Shown: in pieces, positions 51,719 through 59,347 of the stretch
Position numbering within the stretch: the first letter of the stretch is position 1
How the letters are laid out: every line of letters starts with the position of its first letter
NCBI GenBank assembly: GCA_964348275.1
Contig: CAYGBT010000019.1
Location: forward strand, 1-59,347
Origin: CSP1-5 sp964348275
GTDB lineage: Bacteria; Methylomirabilota; Methylomirabilia; Methylomirabilales; CSP1-5
Reading direction: 5' to 3'
DNA: 59,347 nt
The notes under the pieces: model-generated
Databases searched by the model: none
The model's input: the letters and a program-made list of their open reading frames with translations, nothing else
What the model was told of the DNA's origin: nothing
Made by a program: the position numbers and the translations under genes

Positions 51719-53485
51719 ATGATCGATAACTTTGTGCAGGCATTTCGAAGATCTACGCTACGGGCCAAGGTGGCCTCGACCAGTCGAGCCCTGATTTCGT
51801 GGGCGCCGGTCCTCCGTGCGGTTCCGCGGCCGGACCGCCCCCAGGGTCTCAGCGCCGTGGTCAGGGTAAAGGATGAGGAGACGTGGCTTTCGGTCTCGAT
51901 CCAGTCCATTGCCGCGGTGGCCGATGAGATTATCGTTGGTGACAACGGCTCGACAGATCGGACACCTGAAATCCTGAGGGAACTTCAGGAAGAGCTTCAC
52001 GGCCGGCTCATCGTCCTGAGACAACCCGAGCTCGACATCAGGGACCTCACTAACGTGCTGATCGAGCGCACGCGCTTCCGTTGGGTGATCCGATGGGATG
52101 CAGACTTCGTAGGTCGGACCGATGGCCCTCAGTCCATGTTTCACTTAAGGAAGTGGCTCTCCGACCACGACCCGCGGCGATATTTTTTTATCTACCCCAG
52201 GATGATCGAGGTGTGTGGCGACCTCTTTCACCAGCGTCCAGCGACGGCCACGCGGGCCGACTGCCACTGCTTCACTTACTCGGACCATCTTCGCTACGTG
52301 TACGGCTGGTCCGGCTACGAATCCCCAAAGGTTCCCCCCTGGTATCGGGTCCTCAGGTATGAGATCCCGACTTTCTTTCACGTCGACGTCAAGCCACCCC
52401 AGCGAATGTTTCTGAGTTCACTTTGGAAGCAATATCTCACGGATCCTGAGCGAGAACGGTATCCTGGTTTTGAGACTTATCTGAAAACACAACTTAAGGA
52501 AGGGTGGAGCACACAAGAAATCAATGAGGCAGCATCCTTGTGGGCTGGGACGGCGTTCCAAGACCTTGTCCCGTATGACCGGGAGCGGTTCGGCGATTAT
52601 CCGACACTTCTCAGTCCGTTTCTCAAAAAACCAATCTACCGTCTCCGGTACGGTGGCAGCAAGATTGTAACGCAACAGAGGTTAGAACACGAAGAGTTGT
52701 CCGCTACCCCAATCCCTCTAAAGCTGACCCGGAGTGACAACACGAATTCGCCTCAAGATACCATTAAGAGCATCTACGAGCGGAAGAGTGTTGCAGAGCG
52801 ATACGTCCATAGCAGATTTTCCAGACCCTTAGGGGTAGTGCAACATCGTATTCAAGTCCAAACGGTGAATGACGCCATAAGAGCTTATAAAGCGAAAGAT
52901 ATTCTTGAGATTGCCTGTGGTCCCGCTCGGCTGACCGCACACATTTCAGGATTTGAGAAGGGCGTTGCAATAGATAACAGCTCAGAAATGCTATCTCTCG
53001 CGAAACGGAAGATTCCGAACAATCATCAATGGCATTTTCTGCGAGCAGACGCATTCAATTTCCACGTAAATCATCAGTTTCATTTGATTTTTTCCTTCCG
53101 CTTTCTCAGACATTTCACCTTAGTCGACAGAAACACAATCTACGCAACTGTTAGGAATTTACTCACAGAACATGGCATCTTCATATTCGATGCCGTCCAC
53201 TATGATCAACCTAAGTTCGTCAAGCACTTTGAAAGAAAAAATGACATCCAAGTCTATGATGAAATTTACCCAACCCAGCATGGACTTATCGGCGAAATGG
53301 AAGCCCAAGGATTTGAGGTCGTGGAATTAAAAGAGGTAGTACGCCATTTTTACATCCAGGCGGCAATTTCTAGGGTCACTCACCTCCTAGGGCTGAACAC
53401 AATAGGAGAACAAATGATAAGCATCCTCGAAAACGTAAGCTACGGCCGTCCGGTGGAATGGATTGCGATATGCAGAAAAAGGTAA
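51719..53485 (+). CDS. GT2 glycosyltransferase-SAM methyltransferase fusion
   Basis: 588 residues. Residues 44-300 are a GT2-type glycosyltransferase ('SAVVRVKDEETWLSVSIQSI', 'VGDNGSTDRT', DxD-like 'WDADF'). Residues about 350-588 are a class I methyltransferase: motif I 'ILEIACGPARLT' near residue 395, 'GVAIDNSSEML', 'HLIFSFRFLRHF'. DNA composition changes inside the gene: GC-rich to about 52600, clearly AT-richer from about 52700 on, like the two genes that follow. The fusion may therefore be a recombination joint between the old locus and an imported cassette. Confidence 0.8.
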   Translation: MIDNFVQAFRRSTLRAKVASTSRALISWAPVLRAVPRPDRPQGLSAVVRVKDEETWLSVSIQSIAAVADEIIVGDNGSTDRTPEILRELQEELHGRLIVLRQPELDIRDLTNVLIERTRFRWVIRWDADFVGRTDGPQSMFHLRKWLSDHDPRRYFFIYPRMIEVCGDLFHQRPATATRADCHCFTYSDHLRYVYGWSGYESPKVPPWYRVLRYEIPTFFHVDVKPPQRMFLSSLWKQYLTDPERERYPGFETYLKTQLKEGWSTQEINEAASLWAGTAFQDLVPYDRERFGDYPTLLSPFLKKPIYRLRYGGSKIVTQQRLEHEELSATPIPLKLTRSDNTNSPQDTIKSIYERKSVAERYVHSRFSRPLGVVQHRIQVQTVNDAIRAYKAKDILEIACGPARLTAHISGFEKGVAIDNSSEMLSLAKRKIPNNHQWHFLRADAFNFHVNHQFHLIFSFRFLRHFTLVDRNTIYATVRNLLTEHGIFIFDAVHYDQPKFVKHFERKNDIQVYDEIYPTQHGLIGEMEAQGFEVVELKEVVRHFYIQAAISRVTHLLGLNTIGEQMISILENVSYGRPVEWIAICRKR

Positions 53486-54516
53486 CTCTTTTTGTTAATG
53501 ACTTTTCACCTGGACAAGAGGGCGTTTCCAACGAAATCGATCTACTCCTCAGATACCTGGTGCGTGATCCGAACTTGAAAATCACCCTTCACGACATTTC
53601 AAGCACTCTCAGATTCAATTTCTCATCTTCCCACATCTCTTACGGGCTCCCGTTTCTTCCTATTGGGATGTTCGCGACTAAAATTATTGAAAAGCGCTCG
53701 GATCTTACTCATATATACGGATCTCTGACGGGACGCTTGTACATGAATATGCTGAGCCGGCAACCGATGCTTCTTACAAACTCTTCCGCTATCCGAGAAT
53801 CCCGGGTTCAGCATTGCAGCAAACACTGGACTAAGCTTGATAAGGTCGTCGTCGAATGCCGACGAGACGAAGGTCGCGTCATCGGATATGGCATTGGGCG
53901 TGATAAAGTCTCCCTACTCTATCCGGCTGTTGATCTGGATTCATTTTCTTACAGGCCGCCAACCAATGAATTTACCGTTGGGTTCGCTTCCTCGCCTATC
54001 GCAAAGGACAAGGAAGGAATCAAAAAGAGAGGGGTGGACCTATTGATCAACGTGGCTCACGAATTGAAGGACGTTCAATTCCGTTTACTCTGGCGGCAGA
54101 AACATTATTCAGCGTTGGAGCGTCTTCTGAGCTCCTCACCGCCGAAGAATCTTTCAATCACAGATCACATGCTGTCAGATATGAACGGATTTTATGCGAG
54201 TGTGCATTGCACAATTCTCCCATCAACGTCGATGGATGATTGTAAACCATGTCCTAATTCTATTATGGAATCTCTATCAGCTGGAAAGCCCGTATTAGTA
54301 TCGCATCACGTCGGGATAGCCGATATGGTCAACGACACAGGGTGCGGCCTTGTGTTTGAGGCAGACGTCGATGATATTATACGGAGAATACAGCAGCTCC
54401 GCGACAGCTATTCAATGTATCAAGCGAAGGCAAGAGAGACTGCTGAAAAGTACTTTTCTGTTCACACTGTTGTGAAGGAATATATGAAGCTGTACGATGA
54501 CCTCATTGTCACATGA
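53470..54516 (+). CDS. Glycosyltransferase (GT4-like), in AT-rich island
   Basis: 348 residues from ATG 53470, overlapping the previous stop by 16 bases. GT-B features: 'VTLFVNDFSPGQEGVSNEID' at the start, 'GRDKVSLLYPAVDLDSFSY' linker, and 'CPNSIMESLSAGKPVLVSHH' donor-site region with 'IADMVNDTGCGLVF'. AGA and ATA codons are frequent compared with the flanking genes, which fits transfer from a lower-GC host. Confidence 0.78.
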   Translation: MQKKVTLFVNDFSPGQEGVSNEIDLLLRYLVRDPNLKITLHDISSTLRFNFSSSHISYGLPFLPIGMFATKIIEKRSDLTHIYGSLTGRLYMNMLSRQPMLLTNSSAIRESRVQHCSKHWTKLDKVVVECRRDEGRVIGYGIGRDKVSLLYPAVDLDSFSYRPPTNEFTVGFASSPIAKDKEGIKKRGVDLLINVAHELKDVQFRLLWRQKHYSALERLLSSSPPKNLSITDHMLSDMNGFYASVHCTILPSTSMDDCKPCPNSIMESLSAGKPVLVSHHVGIADMVNDTGCGLVFEADVDDIIRRIQQLRDSYSMYQAKARETAEKYFSVHTVVKEYMKLYDDLIVT

Positions 54517-54535
54517 TGTGGTGAAATCAAAGGCG

Positions 54536-55690
54536 ATGAGAAAGAGGATTAGAATCTTATTTGTAATGACAGGAAAACCGAACATTTTCGGTGGTGGGAA
54601 ACGAGTGTTTATGCAGATCATGAAGGGGTTGTCCAAACATACGTTTGATGTATTCTCATGCTGTTCCTTGAGCAAAGAGCAAGAGGAAGAGCTTAGCGCT
54701 GAGGGGGTACAAATAATTAATATGCAGTTGTCAGAATACAATCCTGTTGCTTCGGTCCTAAGGCTGTCGAAGATCATTCGTAGTGAAAATATACATATAG
54801 TGCATAGTCAAGGAGGAAGAGCAGATGTTTATGCACGAGTTGCAGGTGTTATCGTAAGGACTCCGTTGATTGTAAGTTCAACGGCTGTGCTAGTGGACAG
54901 ATATGAGGTAACTGGATTAAAAAAAGTGATGTATGTCGGGTGTGATAGATGGACGGAACGATGTGTAAATAAATTCATTGTGGTCTCAGAAAGCCTGAGG
55001 GAATCTCTGATAAAGGATCATGGCATTGAAGGGAGTAAAATCACAAAGATTTATAATGGGATCGAGTTGGATCGATTTCAGCCTTCTGTTGAAGATGGAG
55101 AAAAATTTAGAAGAGAATGTAATATCGACCAGGAGGGTATTCTGGTTGGGAGTGTAGGGAGATTAGTATATGAAAAGGGTTATGAGTTCCTGATAGGAGC
55201 CTGGCCGATGATTGTGGAAGCTTACCCGAAGGCAAAAGTTGTTATTGTGGGTGACGGGCCGCTAAAGTGTGAGTTGGAAGCACTAGCGCGAGAACTCCGC
55301 ATCGTTGAAAGCTGCTACTTTATAGGCTTCAGAGAGGATATCTCAATGATTCTTTCGTCACTGGATGTTTTTGTCTTGCCCTCGATTATGGAGGGTTTGC
55401 CCATGGCCATCCTAGAAGCGATGGCGATGGAAAAACCGATCGTTGCTACAGATATCGATGGGGTACGTGAGGAGATTGAAAACGGAAGGACAGGAATACT
55501 AGTACCCCCGGGAGATTCACGAGCGTTGGGAGAAGCTATTCACGAACTGCTTAAGGATAGATGGAAAGCAAGAAAATTCGCCGTGGAAGCTAGGAAACGA
55601 GTAGAGGAAATGTTTGAGCTAAAGCGGCAGCTAGGCCTCTACGAAGAACTTTACAAGGAACTTGTGAAAGGGAGCAGAGCTGAGGTGTAA
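54536..55690 (+). CDS. Glycosyltransferase, GT4 family, in AT-rich island
   Basis: 384 residues from ATG 54536 (ATG 54497, overlapping the previous gene, is an alternative). 'RILFVMTGKPNIFGGGKRVF' opens the acceptor domain; 'IVVSESLRESLIKDHGI', 'YNGIELDRFQPS', 'GRLVYEKGYEFLIGAW' and 'VLPSIMEGLPMAILEAMA' with 'KPIVATDIDGVREEI' are classic GT4 blocks. Two hand-counted lines here are 45% and 37% GC (54721 and 54781) against 70% for a line in the Wzc gene (47941). Confidence 0.88.
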   Translation: MRKRIRILFVMTGKPNIFGGGKRVFMQIMKGLSKHTFDVFSCCSLSKEQEEELSAEGVQIINMQLSEYNPVASVLRLSKIIRSENIHIVHSQGGRADVYARVAGVIVRTPLIVSSTAVLVDRYEVTGLKKVMYVGCDRWTERCVNKFIVVSESLRESLIKDHGIEGSKITKIYNGIELDRFQPSVEDGEKFRRECNIDQEGILVGSVGRLVYEKGYEFLIGAWPMIVEAYPKAKVVIVGDGPLKCELEALARELRIVESCYFIGFREDISMILSSLDVFVLPSIMEGLPMAILEAMAMEKPIVATDIDGVREEIENGRTGILVPPGDSRALGEAIHELLKDRWKARKFAVEARKRVEEMFELKRQLGLYEELYKELVKGSRAEV

Positions 55691-55765
55691 AGAACACGCG
55701 TGGTTGTGCAAGGAGAGGAAAGTACGGAGATGCCGGATGTAATTAGTGGAGAGCAGGATTGAGCC

Positions 55766-56648
55766 GTGGCGACCGTGAAGTGTGAGGCCCTGTGCTGTCC
55801 CCTCTGTGGGAACAACGAGGCCCATCCTGTGCTTGAGTGGCGGGGCATCAGGATGGTCCGATGCCGCCGCTGTAGTCTCCTGTATCGTCACCCGCGGCCG
55901 ACGGCATCTGACGTCCGCGGGTCCTACACCGAGAAATGGACCAGCCTTAAGTGGGAAGAACGGGTGGGAGATCGGCGAACTCATCAGTTCCGTCGGTTCC
56001 TTGACTCGTTCCCAGGCCGCCCCGGCCGATTGCTAGATATCGGCTGCGGTTATGGATTTTTCCTCAAGATGGCCGAGGAACGTGGGTGGGAGACGGCCGG
56101 CGTGGACGTGGACCCGAAGGGCATCGCCTACGCGAAGGAACGTCTGAAGGTGAACGCCATGCTAGGGGATCTTCAGGATGTTCACTTGCCTGAAGGCTCT
56201 TTTGATCTCGTGACCCTGTGGAACGTCGTGGAGTGTGTCCCGGACCCCCTCGAACTGCTTCGCCAAGTCAGGCCACTCCTGAGGGACGGAGGAGCCGTAT
56301 TTATTAGGACGCAGAACGAGACATGGCATCGCTTCGGCTTCAGGCTGACTCATCTCCTACCCCGGCTAGGATGGGGACGCGTGTTTGAGAAGCAACCCTT
56401 CGCGGTGTTCATCTTTCACATGGTCAGCTTCTCACGCACTACGCTCCGGCTCCTCATCGAGCGCGCCGGCTTCGTCCCCTTCAACATCGAAAACAGCAAG
56501 CCGACACAAGGCGATCCATACCTTGGACTCGGTTCCGTAGGGGAACGAATGATGACCGTCGTAAAGTGGAGTGTGCACTGCTTCGCACAAACCGCCTATC
56601 TTGTATCCGGAGGCCGCTGGATCATTGGCCCGTCCCTCGATGCCTGGG
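55766..56648 (+). CDS. Zinc-ribbon class I SAM methyltransferase, cut by the assembly gap
   Basis: 294 residues to the gap, from GTG 55766. A zinc ribbon comes first ('CPLCGNNEAHPVLEW', 'RCRRCSLLYRHPRP'), then the methyltransferase motif I 'RLLDIGCGYGFFLKMAEERG', 'GVDVDPKGIAYAKERL' and 'FDLVTLWNVVECVPDPLELL'. Members of this family methylate sugars or lipid carriers in glycan loci. The visible length is near the family's normal total, so only a short C-terminus is missing. Confidence 0.82.
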
Positions 56649-56748
56649 NNNNNNNNNNNNNNNNNNNNNNNNNNNNNNNNNNNNNNNNNNNNNNNNNNNN
56701 NNNNNNNNNNNNNNNNNNNNNNNNNNNNNNNNNNNNNNNNNNNNNNNN
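56649..56748. other. Scaffold gap (100 N)
   Basis: Exactly 100 N, the usual placeholder for a gap of unknown size. The frame happens to stay open through it, but that carries no information; the two methyltransferase parts on either side belong most likely to different genes. Confidence 0.98.
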
Positions 56749-56749
56749 G

Positions 56750-57538
56750 CCCACTGATCCCCGCTTCAGGGTGCGAATGCACCATGTCCTAAAAAACTAC
56801 GATCGGCTGCGGGTAGCTCTGCGGACCGCTGCGCGTTATGCTCCAACCGGCCCGTTCACAGTGGCTGACTTGGGAACGTATCCCGGAAGCTTCCTCAGGC
56901 TCCTCCGCCGCATGCTCCCCCCCGAGATGTGCCGGCTGATCGGAGTCGGTCTGATGACCTCTGAAGAGTTTCGCAGGGCAATGGCGAAGGATTGTGCGGC
57001 AGAGATCCTGACGGTCAACCTGGACCCCCGGAACGATCAGCTGCGCGGCATGCGTTATCCCACGCGCATCCCCTTGGACGACGGTAGCGTCCAATTAGTC
57101 TCGGCCCTCGAAGTGATCGAGCACCTCGTCTCGCCCTCCCACCTTTTCACCGAGGCATCACGCATTTTGGCACCGGGCGGGCACTTCCTGGTGACCACGC
57201 CGAACGTGACCCGGATCGGCAATGTCTTCAAATTGGTCGTCGGCCGCTCAAATTTTGACCGACTGATCCCGCTAGATTACGATCACCCCGAGGACGAGTG
57301 GCGGCCTCATTTCCGGGAATATACTCTGGCGGAGCTCTGCGACTGCTTCCGGCGGGCCGGATTACAGGTAGTCGAGGCCCGCCATTTCCTCGGTGACAAC
57401 ACTCGGTATAACGTGAAGCGGACCTTACAGCGTCTGATCGACTTGGCGAAATGGTCCCTTTTACGTGTTGCCCCACTTTCGGGGCAGCCTTCTGGTGGTA
57501 GGACGAAAACCGGTCCAAGGGGACGAGGAAGCGGCTAG
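56750..57538 (+). CDS. Class I SAM methyltransferase, N-terminus lost in the gap
   Basis: 263 residues. 'PFTVADLGTYPGSFLRLLRR' is motif I, 'SVQLVSALEVIEHLVSPSHL' motif II region, 'EASRILAPGGHFLVTTPN' motif III. This second, complete methyltransferase core cannot be part of the same domain as the one before the gap. The C-terminal 'YTLAELCDCFRRAGLQVVEA' is the usual lid region. Probably another sugar or lipid methylase of the glycan locus. Confidence 0.82.
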   Translation, partial: PTDPRFRVRMHHVLKNYDRLRVALRTAARYAPTGPFTVADLGTYPGSFLRLLRRMLPPEMCRLIGVGLMTSEEFRRAMAKDCAAEILTVNLDPRNDQLRGMRYPTRIPLDDGSVQLVSALEVIEHLVSPSHLFTEASRILAPGGHFLVTTPNVTRIGNVFKLVVGRSNFDRLIPLDYDHPEDEWRPHFREYTLAELCDCFRRAGLQVVEARHFLGDNTRYNVKRTLQRLIDLAKWSLLRVAPLSGQPSGGRTKTGPRGRGSG

Positions 57539-57978
57539 GTCGTGCTAGTGCCGCTCGATTCGGAGGGGCACAGGAAGAGCAGTGCATTGAGATCAGGACC
57601 AGCGATTCTCCGTAAGACAGGCTCTCCGCTTTTCATACGTTGACGGCGTGACCTCCTAGTTTTACCCCTAGACTCTCAATTGTAGGGTGGCACCTTCTCG
57701 GGCCCTTTCGCGATCCGAGAGGCGATATTTTTGGGGAGAGATGAGCTTGACAGCAGGTGTTCTGAAAGTCCAAGAGTTTTGCCGGAATCGCGTGAACCGG
57801 ACGAAAGGCAAGCAGGGTAACCACGGAGTCTCCGAGTGGTTTCGCCAGTTCGCAAAGCCTTCGTAGCATTCGGCACCTTGACATGATATCTATAAAGGCA
57901 GTCAAGGTTGAGCAGTGGTGCGGATTCGGGCTGGGCGACACGGCGCTTGACTGTCGAGAAGGCGAGGAGGGCTGCAGC
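57539..57978 (+). other. Gene-free stretch between the methyltransferase and HugZ-like genes
   Basis: About 440 bases with no convincing coding frame. TTGACA occurs at 57880-57885 but has no good -10 partner at 16-18 bases. I see no terminator, sigma-54 site or repeat here. The track could hold an unrecognised promoter for the HugZ-like gene. Confidence 0.5.
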
Positions 57979-58776
57979 GTGGGAAATCGATCTCTCGGGC
58001 ACCACGCGGGGGGTGAACCCGCGACTGAGAAGCCCGCGGTGCCGGAACCGACGTACGCCGAACGGGCACGGACACTACTGCACATTGGCCGGGTGGGGAG
58101 CCTCTCGACCACTTCCCGGAAACACGCAGGGTGGCCGTTTGGCTCGGTGATGCCGTATGGGCTCGACGACCGCGGCCGGCCGGTCTTCCTGATCAGCAAT
58201 ATGGCCGCCCACACGCAGAATATCACCACGGACCCCCGGGCGAGCCTGCTGGTGACACAGCCCGACTGGAGCGGGGACCCGCTAGGGGGCAGTCGTGTCA
58301 CCCTCATGGGGGATGTTTCCCTGATCCCGGTGGAGCATTTGGGAGGGGCGCGCCAGCTCTACTTGACCCGATACGAGAGTGCAAAGTACTGGGTGGACTT
58401 CGAGGATTTCGCCTTTTACCGGATGGAGGTCCTCGATGTCTATTTCGTGGGCGGGTTTGGCGTGATGGGGTGGGTGTCAGCGGAGGAATACACTCTGGCC
58501 GAACCCGATCCCCTCGCGGAGGGGGCGCCGAGAATTCTCCAGCACATGAACGCCGACCACGCCGATGCGTTGCTTCTTTTTGCGCGGGTTTTCGGTCGCT
58601 TCGAGGTTGATGAAGTGACGATGACTTCGGTGGACCGCCTGGGTTTTCATCTGCGACTCAAAAAGGGGGACAGAGTTCAAGGGGCCCGCATCCCCTTCAC
58701 CCGTGAGGTCAGAAGTCCCCAAGAAACCAGGGCAGTTCTGGTGGAAATGGTCCAAGAGGCGAGAAAAAGGACGTGA
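57979..58776 (+). CDS. HugZ-like pyridoxamine 5'-phosphate oxidase-fold protein
   Basis: 265 residues from GTG 57979, seven bases after GGAGGG; the frame is open to 57883 but the extra part looks non-coding. The split-barrel domain begins 'ERARTLLHIGRVGSLSTTSR' and has 'HAGWPFGSVMPYGLDDRGRP' and 'LISNMAAHTQNITTDPRASL'. The C-terminal part is a DUF2470-type domain ('ILQHMNADHADALLLFARVF'). This arrangement matches HugZ-like haem-binding or oxygenase proteins, though flavin- or F420-binding relatives exist. Confidence 0.85.
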   Translation: MGNRSLGHHAGGEPATEKPAVPEPTYAERARTLLHIGRVGSLSTTSRKHAGWPFGSVMPYGLDDRGRPVFLISNMAAHTQNITTDPRASLLVTQPDWSGDPLGGSRVTLMGDVSLIPVEHLGGARQLYLTRYESAKYWVDFEDFAFYRMEVLDVYFVGGFGVMGWVSAEEYTLAEPDPLAEGAPRILQHMNADHADALLLFARVFGRFEVDEVTMTSVDRLGFHLRLKKGDRVQGARIPFTREVRSPQETRAVLVEMVQEARKRT

Positions 58777-58788
58777 TCATCTTCACGA

Positions 58789-58823
58789 TGTAATCCTTAC
58801 AATCCGACCGTGTAAGCCTTACA
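58789..58823. promoter_or_regulatory. Two 13-bp operator-like palindromes, 22 bp apart
   Basis: TGTAATCCTTACA (58789-58801) and TGTAAGCCTTACA (58811-58823). The second is a perfect TGTAAG/CTTACA palindrome and the first differs at one position. Their 22-bp offset is two turns of the helix, as for a dimer pair bound to one DNA face. They lie 13 bases after the HugZ-like stop and about 290 bases before the bactofilin gene. The regulator is not identified. Confidence 0.55.
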
Positions 58824-59115
58824 TTTTCACGAGCGAAGGAAAGCGCGGCCAGCGCTAGACCCCACCCTTGAGCGTTTCCAGTAAAACTTGCAAAATCAGG
58901 GACATTGCCTCTGCGAGTCGTGTGTGGTCCCCCAGTTTGGCATGGACTCTGCCTTGTACCCTTGAATACGCTTCACCGTGACTGGAGACTGCTTTTGTGG
59001 ACACCCGTTGCAAGCTCGATTCGAAGGGGGAGTCAGCGGCTGGCCTGCGGCGAGGATTCCTGCAGTCCAGGCGGCCTCCCTCGTCGAAATCGGCATAGGT
59101 GAGGAGGATCGAGCT

Positions 59116-59347
59116 ATGGCACTCTGGAAGGAATACCCGCAGAAAGAGCAAATGCCATCCGGGACCGATCAACCCGAGGTGACGCCGTCGCGCGCTCAGT
59201 CACCAGGCCGAGGGGAGGAGCCCTTGCGGAGAACCGACTCTCTCATTGCTGCCGGGATAACCGTCGAGGGGAAAATTGAGGGGGCAGGCCACGTGCGGAT
59301 TGCCGGCCGCTTCAAGGGAGACGTTCGCGTGGAGGGGGACCTGACCA
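59116..59347 (+). CDS. Bactofilin (polymer-forming cytoskeletal protein), N-terminal part
   Basis: The frame runs off the window after 77 residues. GGAGG stands eight bases before ATG 59116. After a disordered 45-residue lead the text 'DSLIAAGITVEGKIEGAGHV' and 'RIAGRFKGDVRVEGDL' is the start of the bactofilin right-handed beta-helix. Bactofilins form membrane-associated scaffolds for shape, stalks or polysaccharide/pilus machinery. A weak sigma-54-like box lies at 58938-58953. Confidence 0.88.
   Translation, partial: MALWKEYPQKEQMPSGTDQPEVTPSRAQSPGRGEEPLRRTDSLIAAGITVEGKIEGAGHVRIAGRFKGDVRVEGDLT

Noticed and set aside
42637..57538. A full exosortase/PEP-CTERM system
   Set aside because: The AAA ATPase and sigma-54 promoters resemble such loci, but no exosortase, no PrsK/PrsR and no PEP-CTERM tail were seen in the window.
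58938..58953. TGGCAT-GGACT-CTGCC as a sigma-54 promoter for the bactofilin gene
   Set aside because: GG/GC spacing is right but three consensus positions differ; too weak to list as a promoter.
1..59347. CRISPR arrays, tRNA or rRNA genes, insertion sequences
   Set aside because: No regular spacer-repeat array, no tRNA-like TTCGANNC arm in a cloverleaf context, no rRNA sequence and no transposase frame were recognised by eye on either strand.

Overview
The window is a GC-rich chromosomal segment (one scaffold gap of 100 N at 56649-56748) from a Gram-negative bacterium: it carries a TolC-type outer-membrane channel, a Wza-type export lipoprotein with a Wzc-type kinase, type IV pilus/secretion ATPase, RodZ-like protein and a bactofilin. 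No rRNA, tRNA or other taxonomic marker is present. The mix (sigma-54-driven exopolysaccharide genes, M16 pair, PilZ and HD-GYP proteins, intergenic GAGTCGAG/GTTCAC-type repeats) would suit an NC10/Rokubacteria- or Deltaproteobacteria-like soil or groundwater lineage, but this is a guess.

Layout. 1-4 kb: end of a TolC gene, a secreted unknown, and a large UvrD-type helicase fused to an Fe-S PD-(D/E)XK nuclease. 4-13 kb: HAD hydrolase, O-antigen-ligase/TPR membrane protein, PilB/GspE ATPase, a DUF4388 protein with eight 30-residue repeats, a second HAD hydrolase and a RodZ-like protein. 13-20 kb: iron(III) transporter fbpABC divergent from a DtxR-family regulator, a CsoR-family regulator, a geranylgeranyl-reductase-like flavoprotein and a stand-alone desulforedoxin. 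20-24 kb: HtrA protease, DUF192 protein and two M16 peptidase subunits. 24-30.5 kb: tandem PilZ protein, glycosyltransferase, ABC-2 transporter, a decayed nucleotidyltransferase fragment, and two receiver-type regulators. 30.6-31.1 kb: a small secreted protein interrupted by an in-frame TAG.

The most interesting part is 31.2-42.5 kb on the minus strand: twelve tightly overlapping genes behind one strong sigma-54 promoter (42571-42586). The first six make or decorate a polysaccharide (GT4, PHP protein, WbqC-like, PIG-L deacetylase, DegT aminotransferase, WecA/TagO-like initiating transferase). The last six are a complete lasso-peptide assembly line: PqqD-type recognition element (B1), transglutaminase-like leader peptidase (B2), asparagine-synthetase-like cyclase (C), a 50-residue precursor (A, 33379-33531) with the diagnostic leader pattern YxxPxLxxxGxxxxxT, an HPr-kinase-like kinase (K) and a nucleotidyltransferase (N). 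The predicted core is 21 residues with Asp at position 8, and has no aromatic or large aliphatic residue.

42.6-57.5 kb is the rest of the exopolysaccharide locus: a PEP-CTERM-locus-type AAA ATPase, HD-GYP protein, Wza, Wzc, a Wzy-like polymerase, a Wzx-like flippase, then an AT-richer island (about 52.6-55.7 kb) of glycosyltransferases whose left edge falls inside a GT2-methyltransferase fusion gene, and two methyltransferases on either side of the assembly gap. The window ends with a HugZ-like haem/flavin oxidoreductase and the start of a bactofilin.

Regulation: at least seven good -24/-12 sigma-54 promoters stand in front of surface-polysaccharide, PilB, DUF4388, PilZ, ATPase and HD-GYP genes, so most of the window appears to be one sigma-54 regulon for extracellular matrix and surface functions that also includes the lasso peptide.
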